In this document: piece after piece, positions 19,965-29,699 of the stretch | How positions within the stretch are numbered: the stretch's first letter is position 1 | Layout: every line of letters starts with the position of its first letter | NCBI RefSeq assembly: GCF_000717025.1 | Contig: NZ_JNXG01000002.1 | Location: forward strand, 1,240,001-1,304,000 | Direction: 5' to 3' | From: Streptomyces atroolivaceus | GTDB taxonomy: Bacteria > Actinomycetota > Actinomycetes > Streptomycetales > Streptomycetaceae | DNA length: 64,000 bases | Notes under the pieces: model-generated | Seen by the model: the letters and a program-made list of their open reading frames with translations, nothing else | Told to the model about the DNA's origin: nothing | Databases searched by the model: none | Made by a program: the position numbers and the translations under genes

Positions 19965-20609
19965 GTGCCCAGTACCCCGCGCCGCCGCAACATCGCCCCG
20001 CCCCGGGAGGACGTGCTCGCCGCCGTGATGGCCACCGTCGCGGAACGCGGACTCGACGGCCTCACCATGGCCGGGCTCGGCCGCGAGGTCCACATGAGCA
20101 GCGGGCACCTCCTCTACTACTTCCGCACCAAGGACGAGCTGCTGCTGCAGACCCTGGAGTGGAGCGAGGCACGGCTCGGTGCCGGACGCCGGGCCCTGCT
20201 CGCCGGGCCGGGCACCGCTCGCGAGCGGCTCGACGCCTACATCGCGCTGTACGTCCCCGACGGCCACCGCGACCCGCACTGGACGCTCTGGCTGGAGGTC
20301 TGGAACCGCTCGCAGGGCGCCGACGACGACGCCCGCGCCCGGCAGGCGGCCATCGAGGACGCCTGGCACCGCGATCTCGTGGAGCTGCTGTCCGAGGGCA
20401 TCGCGCGCGGTGAGTTCCGTGCCGTCGACACCGGCCGGGCCGCGACCCGGCTGCGGGCCCTGATGGACGGGTTCAGCGTCCACGTCACCGTCGGCATCCC
20501 CGGTACCGGACGGGACCAGGTGCTCGAGCAGATGCGCGTGTACGCGGACGAGACACTCACGCCCCCCGGGGCGTCCGGCGGTGCGGCCGAGGTCCCGCCC
20601 GCATCCTGA
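19965..20609 (+). CDS. TetR-family regulator of the urease/agmatine operon
   Basis: A 214-residue protein with an N-terminal helix-turn-helix (LAAVMATVAERGLDGLTMAG, then LGREVHMSSGHLLYYFRTKD). The C-terminal domain carries a WTLWLEVWNRS segment, found in BetI/PuuR-like TetR members. The GTG start at 19965 is four bases after the agmatine deiminase stop; cagcccaggatctgag supplies an AGGA. The tight spacing makes it the last gene of the ureAB-ureC-aguA operon and the likely autoregulator. The effector may be agmatine, putrescine or a related amine; this is inferred only. Confidence 0.88.
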   Translation: MPSTPRRRNIAPPREDVLAAVMATVAERGLDGLTMAGLGREVHMSSGHLLYYFRTKDELLLQTLEWSEARLGAGRRALLAGPGTARERLDAYIALYVPDGHRDPHWTLWLEVWNRSQGADDDARARQAAIEDAWHRDLVELLSEGIARGEFRAVDTGRAATRLRALMDGFSVHVTVGIPGTGRDQVLEQMRVYADETLTPPGASGGAAEVPPAS

Positions 20610-20652
20610 GACGGGCCGGGACCCGGGGGCGCCGCTGTGCCACACTGCGTGT

Positions 20653-20703
20653 GTGTCCTCGTTCGCCATGATTATCGGCAGCAGGCGCGCCGGTCCGCAG
20701 TGA
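20653..20703 (+). CDS. cimA leader peptide with tandem Ile codons (16 aa, or 11 aa from the inner ATG)
   Basis: A short ORF upstream of cimA encodes MSSFAMIIGSRRAGPQ from GTG 20653, or MIIGSRRAGPQ from ATG 20668, and stops at TGA 20701-20703. Two isoleucine codons (ATT ATC) follow the inner Met; ATT is a rare codon in this genome. Downstream are a stable hairpin and a terminator with a T run, so isoleucine-responsive ribosome-mediated attenuation of citramalate synthase is the natural reading. No strong ribosome binding site is visible for either start, which is the weak point. Confidence 0.6.
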   Translation: MSSFAMIIGSRRAGPQ

Positions 20704-20784
20704 CCGTCCCGTACCACCACGTACGGAACGGACATCGTGCCCCAGACCCGCGCGCAGACCTCTCGCACCCGCGAGGGGTTTTTT
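20693..20784 (+). promoter_or_regulatory. Attenuator structure upstream of cimA
   Basis: The first hairpin spans 20693-20733: GTCCG with CGGAC as the outer stem, and CCGTAC (20709-20714) with GTACGG (20721-20726) as the inner stem. It overlaps the end of the leader ORF. An intrinsic terminator follows: CCTCTCGC (20759-20766) pairs with GCGAGGGG (20771-20778), then six T at 20779-20784. Both elements precede the cimA start at 20888 by about 100 bp. The terminator half closely resembles the one at ilvB. Confidence 0.7.
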
Positions 20785-20887
20785 CGTTTTCCGGCCCACA
20801 CCACGGCCGGGGCGAGGCACGCGAGATGATGGGGGCAAGTGGAGCCGATTCGTCCGGATCCGCTCACCCGACAGGAGTCAGATCAGC

Positions 20888-22495
20888 ATGACCACCAAGG
20901 CCAAGGCCCCCGACGACACCTTCCATGTCTTCGACACCACCCTGCGCGACGGTGCGCAGCGTGAAGGCATCAACCTGACGGTCGCGGACAAGCTGACCAT
21001 TGCCCGGCATCTGGACGACTTCGGCGTGGGCTTCATCGAGGGAGGCTGGCCCGGCGCCAACCCCCGCGACACCGAGTTCTTCGCCCGTGCCCAACAGGAG
21101 ATCGCCTTCGAGCACGCCCAGCTCGTCGCGTTCGGCGCCACCCGCAGGGCCGGCGGCAAGGCCGCCGAGGACCCACAGGTCCAGGCGCTCCTCGACTCGG
21201 GTGCCCCGGTGATCACGCTGGTCGCCAAGTCCCACGACCGTCATGTGGAACTGGCCCTGCGCACCACCCTGGACGAGAACCTGGAGATGGTCCGCGACAC
21301 GGTCTCCCATCTCCGCGGGCAGGGCCGCCGGGTCTTCGTCGACTGCGAGCACTTCTTCGACGGATACCGCGCCGACGCCGAGTACGCCAAGTCGGTCGTG
21401 CGCACCGCCCACGAGGCCGGCGCCGACGTGGTCATCCTCTGCGACACCAACGGCGGGATGCTTCCCGCCCAGGTGCAGGCCGTCGTCTCGACCGTCCTCG
21501 CCGACACCGGCGCACGGCTCGGCATCCACGCCCAGGACGACACGGGCTGCGCCGTCGCCAACACCCTGGCCGCCGTGGACGCGGGCGCCACCCATGTGCA
21601 GTGCACCGCCAACGGATACGGCGAGCGGGTCGGCAACGCCAACCTCTTCCCGGTCGTCGCGGCACTGGAGCTCAAGTACGGCAAGACCGTCCTGCCCGAG
21701 GGCGCCCTCGCCGAGATGACCCGCATCTCCCACGCCATCGCCGAGGTCGTCAACCTCACGCCCTCCACCCACCAGCCGTACGTGGGTGTCTCCGCCTTCG
21801 CCCACAAAGCCGGACTCCACGCCTCCGCGATCAAGGTCGACCCGGACCTCTACCAGCACATCGATCCGGAGCGCGTCGGCAACACCATGCGGATGCTGGT
21901 CTCCGACATGGCGGGCCGCGCCTCCATCGAGCTCAAGGGCAAGGAGCTCGGCATCGACCTCGGGGGCGACCGCGCACTCGTCCAGCGGGTCGTCGAGCGG
22001 GTCAAGGAGCGGGAGCTCCAGGGCTACACCTACGAGGCGGCCGACGCCTCCTTCGAGCTGCTGCTGCGTGCCGAGGTCGAGGGCAGGCCGCGGCGCTACT
22101 TCCGCACCGAGTCCTGGCGGGCCATCGTCGAGGACCGCCCCGACGGGACCCACGCCAACGAGGCGACCGTGAAGCTCTGGGCGAAGGGCGAGCGGATCGT
22201 CGCCACGGCGGAGGGCAACGGCCCGGTCAACGCCCTGGACCGGGCGCTGCGCGTCGGCCTGGAGCGGATCTACCCACAGCTCGCCAAGCTCGAGCTGGTC
22301 GACTACAAGGTCCGCATCCTGGAGGGCCGCACCGGTACCGAGTCCACCACCCGGGTGCTCATCACCACGGGCGACGGCACCGGCGACTGGGCGACGGTCG
22401 GCGTGGCCGAGAACGTCATCGCCGCGTCCTGGCAGGCGCTGGAGGACGCGTACACCTACGGCCTGCTGCGGGCGGGCGTCGAGCCGACCGACTGA
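20888..22495 (+). CDS. cimA: Citramalate synthase
   Basis: Condenses pyruvate and acetyl-CoA to (R)-citramalate, the entry to threonine-independent isoleucine synthesis. The 535-residue protein is of the long citramalate synthase type. The DRE-TIM barrel motif is VFDTTLRDGAQREGI, the metal histidines are in GIHAQDD, TANGYGERVGNANL is conserved, and the C-terminal LeuA-dimer regulatory domain (about 385-530) binds isoleucine. Related isopropylmalate synthases (LeuA) differ at the N-terminal substrate region; the EGGWPGANPRD motif favours CimA. The ATG at 20888 follows aggagtcagatcagc. Expression is probably attenuated by the upstream leader. Confidence 0.93.
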   Translation: MTTKAKAPDDTFHVFDTTLRDGAQREGINLTVADKLTIARHLDDFGVGFIEGGWPGANPRDTEFFARAQQEIAFEHAQLVAFGATRRAGGKAAEDPQVQALLDSGAPVITLVAKSHDRHVELALRTTLDENLEMVRDTVSHLRGQGRRVFVDCEHFFDGYRADAEYAKSVVRTAHEAGADVVILCDTNGGMLPAQVQAVVSTVLADTGARLGIHAQDDTGCAVANTLAAVDAGATHVQCTANGYGERVGNANLFPVVAALELKYGKTVLPEGALAEMTRISHAIAEVVNLTPSTHQPYVGVSAFAHKAGLHASAIKVDPDLYQHIDPERVGNTMRMLVSDMAGRASIELKGKELGIDLGGDRALVQRVVERVKERELQGYTYEAADASFELLLRAEVEGRPRRYFRTESWRAIVEDRPDGTHANEATVKLWAKGERIVATAEGNGPVNALDRALRVGLERIYPQLAKLELVDYKVRILEGRTGTESTTRVLITTGDGTGDWATVGVAENVIAASWQALEDAYTYGLLRAGVEPTD

Positions 22496-22503
22496 TACGG
22501 CCC

Positions 22504-22556
22504 GCCGGTCCGCCCTACGGGAAGGGTCCCGTTCTCCCTCCGCCGTGCGGACCGGC
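22504..22556 (+). terminator. Compound terminator after cimA
   Basis: GCCGGTCCGC (22504-22513) pairs with GCGGACCGGC (22547-22556). The loop contains a second perfect hairpin, ACGGGA (22517-22522), AGGG, TCCCGT (22527-22532). The structure begins nine bases after the cimA stop. No T run follows. The remaining roughly 220 bp up to the next gene hold nothing recognised. Confidence 0.65.
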
Positions 22557-22779
22557 CCCGTCCCGCGCGAGCCGGACACGGCGTCACGTGGCCCGGACGG
22601 TGCAGGCAGGCCGGATCGCCGTACGTGAAGCGGCTGCCCGCCCGGAACCCGAGGGCCAGGCGATGAAGACGGCGGCCGCCGACCTTGCTGGTCTTCCTCC
22701 GGCCGATCCCCGCCGGACGATCGCTCCGGGTCCTCCCGTCGCCGGGCGGGCGGGCCCGCTTAAGAAAGGACACATGTTC

Positions 22780-23892
22780 ATGGCTCTTCGGGTTCTCGTC
22801 GTCGGCGGCGGGCTGATGGGGGCGGCTGCCGCCTGGCGCCTCTCGGCGCGCGGCCACCGGGTCACCGTGCTGGAGCGTTTCGGCCCGGGGCACGACCGCG
22901 GCAGTTCCTACGGCACCTCCCGGATCTTCCGGGTGGCGTACCCGGAGCCCTCGTACACGGAGCTGGCGCTACGGGCGCTGCCCCTGTGGCGGCGGCTCGA
23001 GGAGGAGAGCGGGCAGTCGGTGCTGACGCTCACCGGGGCCGTCGACCACGGCTCGCCCGAGACGGTGTCGAGGCTGGCCGACGTGCTGGCCGGAGCCGGC
23101 CGGTCCGCCCGGCGTCTGTCCCCCGGCGAGGTGTCCGACCGGTGGCCGGGTCTCCGGGCCGACACCACCGCGCTGTACCACCCGGACGCCGGCCGACTGC
23201 ATGCCGACGACGCCGTGTCCGCGCTGCTGAAGGCGGCCGGCCAGCGAGGCGCCGAGGTACGGCACGGGGTGGGCGTGACCGGGATCCGCCATTCCCGGCA
23301 CACCGGGGACGGGGTCACCGTGGTCACGGATGCCGAAGAGGCGCTGACGGCGGACGCCGTGGTGGTCGCCGTGGGCGGCTGGGCGCCCGGTTTCCTGCCG
23401 GCCCTGGTGACCGGCCTGCCACCGATGCGTGTCACCCAGGAGCAGCCGTTGCACTTCCCGGTACCGGACGCGCTGGACTGGCCGTCGTTCATCCACCACC
23501 CGGGGGCCGGTTTCCACCAGCCGGGCGGCGTGTACGGGCTGGGCAGCGTGGACGGCGTCAAGGTCGGGCTGCACGGGGTCGGGCCGGTCGTGGACCCCGA
23601 CCACCGCGACCGTACGCCCGACCCGGCGGCCGTCGAACGGCTCCGCGCCTACGCCGAGGAGTGGCTGCCCGGGGTGGCCGGCACGGAGCCGACCTCCCTC
23701 ACCTGCCTTTACACCACGACACCCGACGAGGACTTCGTCATCGACCGGCAGGGCCCGGTCACCGTGCTGGCGGGCTTCTCCGGACACGGATTCAAGTTCG
23801 GTCCGGTCATCGGCGACATGGCCGCCGACCTGGTCGAGGGACAGCCCGGCACAGCCCGGTTCGCCCTCGGCCGGGCGACGCCGGCGCGCTGA
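22780..23892 (+). CDS. solA: N-methyl amino acid oxidase (MSOX/MTOX family)
   Basis: A 370-residue FAD oxidase of the monomeric sarcosine oxidase/N-methyltryptophan oxidase family. It has an N-terminal Rossmann fold (VLVVGGGLMGAAAAWRLSARG), the RGSSYGTSRIFR motif and FSGHGFKFGPVIGDMAADL near the end. Cys309 in TCLYTTTPDEDFVIDR is the cysteine expected to hold FAD covalently. ATG 22780 is preferred over ATG 22774 because aagaaagga at 22762-22770 is then nine bases away instead of three. Demethylation of sarcosine or a similar N-methyl amino acid with H2O2 release is inferred; the exact substrate is not visible. It appears to stand alone. Confidence 0.88.
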   Translation: MALRVLVVGGGLMGAAAAWRLSARGHRVTVLERFGPGHDRGSSYGTSRIFRVAYPEPSYTELALRALPLWRRLEEESGQSVLTLTGAVDHGSPETVSRLADVLAGAGRSARRLSPGEVSDRWPGLRADTTALYHPDAGRLHADDAVSALLKAAGQRGAEVRHGVGVTGIRHSRHTGDGVTVVTDAEEALTADAVVVAVGGWAPGFLPALVTGLPPMRVTQEQPLHFPVPDALDWPSFIHHPGAGFHQPGGVYGLGSVDGVKVGLHGVGPVVDPDHRDRTPDPAAVERLRAYAEEWLPGVAGTEPTSLTCLYTTTPDEDFVIDRQGPVTVLAGFSGHGFKFGPVIGDMAADLVEGQPGTARFALGRATPAR

Positions 23893-24242
23893 GCACCCGG
23901 CCGGTTCTCCCTCGGGCGGCGAACCGGACACACGCACGGTGCCGACGGGCCAGGAGGCCGGGTCCCGGCCGCTCAGGGCCGGTGCCAGCGCGGTGGCAGG
24001 CGATGACGCCGGCCTTCCCGGAGCGGCGTGCGTGGAGAGCAACGTAACGAGCGCGGCGCCCGGCGGCGTCACGCGCGCACGCTGAGCCGGCCCCCGGGTG
24101 GGGGACCGCATCCGTGCCGCCATCCGGACCAGGGAATCACCGCTCAGCTACGGCGAGCGGTGGCCGGGCCGGACCCGACCCGGCAGAGCGGGCACCGGCG
24201 CCCCGTCGACGAAGCCGTGGGGTGTGTACGCCGATGCCGCGC

Positions 24243-24290
24243 CCGGGACCCGTTGCAGGTGTACAGCTGGACCTTTGCTCCGCCGGTGTC
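24243..24290 (-). pseudogene. Possible remnant of a ricin-type lectin repeat
   Basis: On the minus strand one frame reads GLDTGGAKVQLYTCNGSRAR. This resembles the end of an R-type (CBM13) beta-trefoil repeat, of the form LDV-GT-VQLYTCNGT. The usual following QW residues are absent and the flanking sequence is unrelated in all frames. With so short a match it may be chance. If real, it is a fragment of a secreted carbohydrate-binding protein, plausible beside a glycan locus. Confidence 0.2.
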
Positions 24291-24757
24291 GAGTCCGTGA
24301 AGCAGGAGAGGCCGGAACCGTTCCGGCTCATGGGAGGCTCCGGAACAGCGGGTGGGCCCGTACCGCGCGCTGCCGAGGCCGAACAGGGCCCGGCTCGGGG
24401 GGACGCGACGCCCCCGGGAACCACGCCCACCACTTCGTGAAGCACCTCCACGCCTGGAAGGGCCGGCCGGCCTGCCGGCCTGCCCGGTCGGTGGCAGCAC
24501 GTCGTGGAGATCGTGTGCGATCGAGAAGCGGGTGTGATCCGGGTCCGTCCGGCCGTCCGGAACCGGGCGTGGATGCCAGCACGATGTTCGCCGTCTCACC
24601 GTCTTGCCGGCGGGCTGTGCGGTATCCGAAGAGAGTTCAGTCCGTTCAACAAGTGAACACAAGCCCCGTGAGGCCTGGCTCGATCATGGGTACGGACCAA
24701 TCTCGGTGTGAAGTATTGACGCCCCTGTTCCGGCGCGGTTAACTCCAGCCGCAACGC

Positions 24758-24795
24758 CGGTACCGGTTCCGGTACCGGTTGCGGAACCGGTACCG
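24758..24795. repeat. 14-bp inverted repeat upstream of the lacI-type gene
   Basis: CGGTACCGGTTCCG (24758-24771) and CGGAACCGGTACCG (24782-24795) are perfect inverted arms around a 10-bp centre. CCGGTACCG occurs three times within 39 bp. It lies 46 bp before the TTG start of the LacI-family gene, so it could be an autoregulatory operator or a leader hairpin. Confidence 0.6.
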
Positions 24796-24841
24796 ACGCC
24801 GGTCCCACCAGCCTTGTCCCGCCTTGTCCTTGGAGGCTCCG

Positions 24842-25816
<975 letters not shown>

Positions 25817-25962
25817 CGGTCCCGGCCCCGCCGGTCACCCGTCCGCATCCCCGAACCAGCCGCACCCGCACCTGCCGCACCACACGCCTCACCCGCACCT
25901 GGCGCGTCCAGCGCTGCCCACGCCACCGGATCTCCCAGACCCGCAGTCCTCCTGGAGTAGCC

Positions 25963-27642
25963 ATGTCCGTACGCCGTCGTCACACTCTGAGAGCGCTCTC
26001 AGCCGCCACCGCCGTGGTCGCGCTCGCCGCCGGCTGTTCGTCCGCCAACTCGGGTGCCAACAAGGGGGGCGGCGCCGGTGCCTCCGGCGTGCTGACCCTC
26101 GGCAAGCCCGACGGACCGCAGACGAACAACAGCAACCCGTTTCTCGCCACCTCGGCGAGCGCCACGCTCGGTTACCGGTTCATGATCTACGAGCCGCTGG
26201 CCATGACCAACCAGATCCGCCCCACCGACAAGGCGGACCCGTGGCTGGCGACCGCGTGGGACTGGGAGTCCAACTTCACCAAGGTCACCTTCACGCTCGA
26301 CAAGCGGGCCAAGTGGGCCGACGGCAAACCGCTGACCGCTGCCGATGTCGCGTTCACCTTCGAACTGCTCAAGAAGCACCCGGCGCTCAACGGCAACGGC
26401 ATCCCGTACGACGGCATCGCGGTCGAGGGCGAGAAGGTCGTCCTGACCTTCAAGGAGTCCCAGTTCGTCAACCAGAACAAGATCATCACGACGTACGTGG
26501 TGCCCAAGCACATCTGGGAGAAGGTCGAGAACCCGGAGACCTGGCCCAACCGCACCCCGGTCGGCTCCGGCCCGTACAAGCTGAAGACCTTCACGCCGCA
26601 GACCACCACCCTGACCGCCACGCCCGACTACTGGAAGGGTGAGACCAAGGTCAAGGAGCTGCGCTACTCCGCGTACAACGACAACAGCGCGGCGACGACG
26701 GCCCTGGCGAACGGCAAGCTCGAGTGGTCGTTCGTCTTCATGCCGAACTACAAGCAGCTGTACATCGCCAAGGACCCGAAGAACCACAAGCTGTGGTTCC
26801 CCTCGGGGCTCGGCATCCACGGTCTGTGGTTCAACACCGCCCGCAAGCCGTTCGACAACCCGGCCCTGCGCAAGGCCATGGCCATGGTCATCGACCGCAA
26901 GGCGATCCACGTGCAGGCCCAGGCGACCCTCTACCCGGAGATCAGCAACCCGACCGGCATCCCGCTGCCCGCCGGAGAGCCGTTCCTCGCCCCGGAGTAC
27001 AAGAGCGCCACCACGGCACCCGACGTGGACGGCGCCAAGGCGCTCCTCAAGGACGCCGGGTTCCAGCTCAGCGGCGGTGTCCTGAAGGACCCGGGCGGCA
27101 AGCCCGTCGAGCTCACCTTCACCGACCCGGCCGGCTGGAACGACTACATCACCGGGCTGTCCATCATCAAGGACAACATCAAGCAGCTCGGCATCGAGGC
27201 CAAGGTCAAGACGCAGACCGCCGAGGCCTGGGGCAACGACGTCGCCACCGGCAACTTCGACGCCACCCTGCACTGGACCAACAGCGGGGCCACGCCGTAC
27301 GACATGTACCAGAACATCATGGACGGGGCGATCCTCCAGCCCATCGGCAAGAGCGCCCAGCTCGGCAACTTCGGACGCTTCAAGAGCCCCGAGGCCACCG
27401 CCGCGCTGAAGGAGTACGCGAACGCGACCGACGACCCCACGCGCACCAAGGCCATGAACACGCTCCAGAAGATCATGGTCGAGCAGGCGCCGGTCGTCCC
27501 GACGGCCGCGGCCCCCATCGGTGCCGAGTACTCCACCAAGAACTGGGTGGGCTGGCCGACCGAGAAGGACCCGTACGCAGCCCCGCAGCACACCCAGCCC
27601 GACGCGCTGGAAGTCGTGCTGAACCTCGAGCCCGCCAAGTAA
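25963..27642 (+). CDS. Opp-type ABC transporter substrate-binding lipoprotein (SBP family 5)
   Basis: A 559-residue extracytoplasmic binding protein. The signal peptide ends in a lipobox, LAAGC, with Cys25 as the lipidated residue. A Gly/Ser linker precedes the family 5 solute-binding domain (about 40-555). Segments such as [20 protein letters not shown] and [19 protein letters not shown] are typical. Family 5 proteins bind peptides, nickel or oligosaccharides. The LacI regulator and two glucosidases nearby make a beta-glucan-derived oligosaccharide the likely ligand. The ATG at 25963 follows tggag, and a 16-bp palindrome covers codons 9-14. Confidence 0.92.
   Translation: MSVRRRHTLRALSAATAVVALAAGCSSANSGANKGGGAGASGVLTLGKPDGPQTNNSNPFLATSASATLGYRFMIYEPLAMTNQIRPTDKADPWLATAWDWESNFTKVTFTLDKRAKWADGKPLTAADVAFTFELLKKHPALNGNGIPYDGIAVEGEKVVLTFKESQFVNQNKIITTYVVPKHIWEKVENPETWPNRTPVGSGPYKLKTFTPQTTTLTATPDYWKGETKVKELRYSAYNDNSAATTALANGKLEWSFVFMPNYKQLYIAKDPKNHKLWFPSGLGIHGLWFNTARKPFDNPALRKAMAMVIDRKAIHVQAQATLYPEISNPTGIPLPAGEPFLAPEYKSATTAPDVDGAKALLKDAGFQLSGGVLKDPGGKPVELTFTDPAGWNDYITGLSIIKDNIKQLGIEAKVKTQTAEAWGNDVATGNFDATLHWTNSGATPYDMYQNIMDGAILQPIGKSAQLGNFGRFKSPEATAALKEYANATDDPTRTKAMNTLQKIMVEQAPVVPTAAAPIGAEYSTKNWVGWPTEKDPYAAPQHTQPDALEVVLNLEPAK
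25987..26002. promoter_or_regulatory. Candidate LacI-family operator within the SBP gene start
   Basis: CTGAGAGCGCTCTCAG is a perfect 16-bp palindrome with a central CG, 24 bp inside the lipoprotein gene. Its core GAGCGCTC is shared with the CebR operator (TGGGAGCGCTCCCA) that controls cellobiose use in Streptomyces. LacI-family sites inside or near the first codons of transporter genes are known. The regulator encoded at 24842 is the obvious candidate to bind it. Confidence 0.6.
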
Positions 27643-27661
27643 GTACGGGGAAGAACCGGCC

Positions 27662-28717
27662 ATGACCACCGAACAGTCCGCACCCGTGCGCACCGGGAAC
27701 GACGTGGTGCTCGAAGCACGCGGAGTCACCAAGCACTTCCCGGTACGGCGCACCGCCGGCGACCTCCTCGCCCGCAGACACCGCACCGTCCACGCCGTCG
27801 ACGACGTCTCGCTGAAGCTCCGGCGCGGCACCGTCACGGCCCTCGTGGGGGAGTCGGGCTCCGGAAAATCCACCGTCGCACGGCTGCTCGCCCAGCTGTA
27901 CCCGCTCACCTCGGGGGAGATACACCTGGGCGGCACGGCGGTGAAGGCCGGGCGTGGCCGGTCCTTCCGTACGTACGTCAGACAGGTCCAGCTGATCTTC
28001 CAGGACCCCTTCGCCTCGCTCAACCCGGTGCACACCGTGCGCTACCACCTGACCCGGGCACTCAGGATCCACGACCGGGCGGGGAACGGGGAGGCGGACC
28101 TGGAGAAGAACCTCGCCGCTCTGCTCGAGCGCGTCCAGCTGACTCCTCCTCATCAGTTCCTGGACAAGTTCCCGCACGAGCTGTCGGGCGGACAGCGCCA
28201 GCGCGTGGCGATAGCGCGCGCGCTCGGCGCGGATCCGCAGGTCCTGCTGGCCGACGAGCCGGTGTCGATGCTGGACGTGTCGATCCGGCTCGGCGTCCTC
28301 AACCTGCTGCGCGACCTCAAGGAGCGGCTGCACCTCGCGATTCTCTACATCACCCATGACATCGCGTCCGCCCGCTACTTCGCGGACACGACCCTGGTGA
28401 TGTACGCGGGCCGGATCGTCGAGGGCGGTGACAGCGAGACCGTCACCCAGCACCCCGCGCACCCCTACACCCAGCTGCTGATCGCCTCCGCGCCGGACCC
28501 CGACCGGGTGGCGGACGAGGAAGCGCAGGAAGAGACCGGAAGCGGCGAGCCACCCTCACTGATCGCCCCGCCGGACGGCTGCCGCTTCCACCCCCGCTGC
28601 CCGAAGGCCATGGAGCGCTGCCGCACCGAGCTCCCGCCGCGCTTCGACCTGGCGGACGGCCAGTGGGCCGCCTGCTGGCTGTACGACGGCACCGGCGCCG
28701 AGGGAGCAGCGAAGTGA
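27662..28717 (+). CDS. ABC transporter ATPase (OppF/DppF-type)
   Basis: A 351-residue ATPase. Walker A is GESGSGKST (about residues 62-70). The Q-loop region is [20 protein letters not shown], the signature is [16 protein letters not shown], and Walker B is [12 protein letters not shown]. The switch His is in YITHD. The C-terminal oligopeptide/dipeptide extension includes a Cys cluster ([14 protein letters not shown]) that holds an Fe-S cluster in some family members. ATG at 27662 lies 19 bp after the lipoprotein gene. The 3' end overlaps the permease start by four bases. Confidence 0.94.
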   Translation: MTTEQSAPVRTGNDVVLEARGVTKHFPVRRTAGDLLARRHRTVHAVDDVSLKLRRGTVTALVGESGSGKSTVARLLAQLYPLTSGEIHLGGTAVKAGRGRSFRTYVRQVQLIFQDPFASLNPVHTVRYHLTRALRIHDRAGNGEADLEKNLAALLERVQLTPPHQFLDKFPHELSGGQRQRVAIARALGADPQVLLADEPVSMLDVSIRLGVLNLLRDLKERLHLAILYITHDIASARYFADTTLVMYAGRIVEGGDSETVTQHPAHPYTQLLIASAPDPDRVADEEAQEETGSGEPPSLIAPPDGCRFHPRCPKAMERCRTELPPRFDLADGQWAACWLYDGTGAEGAAK

Positions 28718-29694
28718 AGTACATCCTCCAGCGGCTCGCCTTCTACGCGGTCACCGCGTGGGCCGCCATCACCATCAACTTCCTGATCCCGCGCCTGATG
28801 CCCGGCGATCCGGTCGAGGCCCTGATGAGCCGCTACCAGGGGCAGCTCGACACCACCGCCATCGCCTCCCTGAAGGCGCTGTTCGGACTCGACGAGCACC
28901 AGTCCCTCTGGTCGCAGTACACCGACTACTGGTCCCATCTGATCGACGGAGACCTCGGGCTCTCGTTCACCTTCTTCCCGACCCCGGTCGGCGAGGTGAT
29001 CTCCCAGTCGCTGCCCTGGACCCTCGCGCTGGTCGGCATCACCACGCTCATCAGCTTCCTGCTCGGCACCGGCATCGGCGTCTACAGCGGCTGGCGGCGC
29101 GGCTCCTGGCTGGACGGCCTGCTGCCCGTCACCACCTTCATCTCGGCCATCCCCTACTTCTGGCTCGGCCTCATCGCCATCGCGCTGTTCGCGGTGAAGT
29201 GGCAGATCTTCCCGGCGGCCGGAGGCTACGACAACTCCCTGGTCCCGGCGTTCGACTGGCCGTTCATCTCCAGCGCGCTCTACCACGGGGTGCTCCCCGG
29301 GGTGACGATCGTGCTGAGCGCCATCGCCGGGTGGATCCTCGGCATGCGCAACATGATGGTGACCGTCTCCTCCGAGGACTACGTCATGGTGGCGCAGGCC
29401 AAGGGGCTGTCCGAGCGGCGCGTGATGTTCTCCTACGCGGCGCGCAACGCGGTCCTGCCCAACATCTCGGGCTTCGCCCTCTCCCTGGGCTTCATCGTGG
29501 GCGGCACCCTGCTGGTCGAGATGGTCTTCTCCTACCCGGGCATCGGCTACCAACTGTTCCAGGCCGTCGGAGCCAAGGACTACCCGCTGATGCAGGGCGT
29601 CTTCCTGATCATCACGCTCTCCGTTCTCGCCGCGAACCTGCTGGCCGACATGGCCTACGCCCTCCTCGACCCGCGCACCCGCAAGGAGGCATGA
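28714..29694 (+). CDS. ABC transporter permease (OppB/DppB-type)
   Basis: A 326-residue inner-membrane permease with about six membrane segments. It opens [20 protein letters not shown] and has the family's EAA-like loop, [20 protein letters not shown], near residues 228-250. The GTG at 28714 overlaps the stop of the ATPase gene (GTGA), which is typical of translational coupling. It is the first of two permeases that form the importer channel. Confidence 0.93.
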   Translation: MKYILQRLAFYAVTAWAAITINFLIPRLMPGDPVEALMSRYQGQLDTTAIASLKALFGLDEHQSLWSQYTDYWSHLIDGDLGLSFTFFPTPVGEVISQSLPWTLALVGITTLISFLLGTGIGVYSGWRRGSWLDGLLPVTTFISAIPYFWLGLIAIALFAVKWQIFPAAGGYDNSLVPAFDWPFISSALYHGVLPGVTIVLSAIAGWILGMRNMMVTVSSEDYVMVAQAKGLSERRVMFSYAARNAVLPNISGFALSLGFIVGGTLLVEMVFSYPGIGYQLFQAVGAKDYPLMQGVFLIITLSVLAANLLADMAYALLDPRTRKEA

Positions 29695-29699
29695 CGATC

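Larger units (their letters stand above)
23893..24841. other. Gene-poor region before the LacI regulator
   Basis: About 950 bp without a gene I can support. Several ORFs of 90-214 codons exist on both strands, but their compositions are Arg/Pro/Gly-rich shadows with no family resemblance, and none has a convincing ribosome binding site. A weak hairpin (CCGGTTC 23901-23907 with GAACCGG 23921-23927) may end the oxidase transcript. The right end carries the inverted repeat at 24758-24795. Part of the region could be a decayed gene, suggested only by the lectin-like fragment at about 24243-24290. Confidence 0.5.

Noticed and set aside
24098..24742. 214-codon plus-strand ORF before the LacI gene
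   Set aside because: Arg/Gly/Pro-rich composition without domains, no ribosome binding site, and overlapped by equally long ORFs on the other strand.
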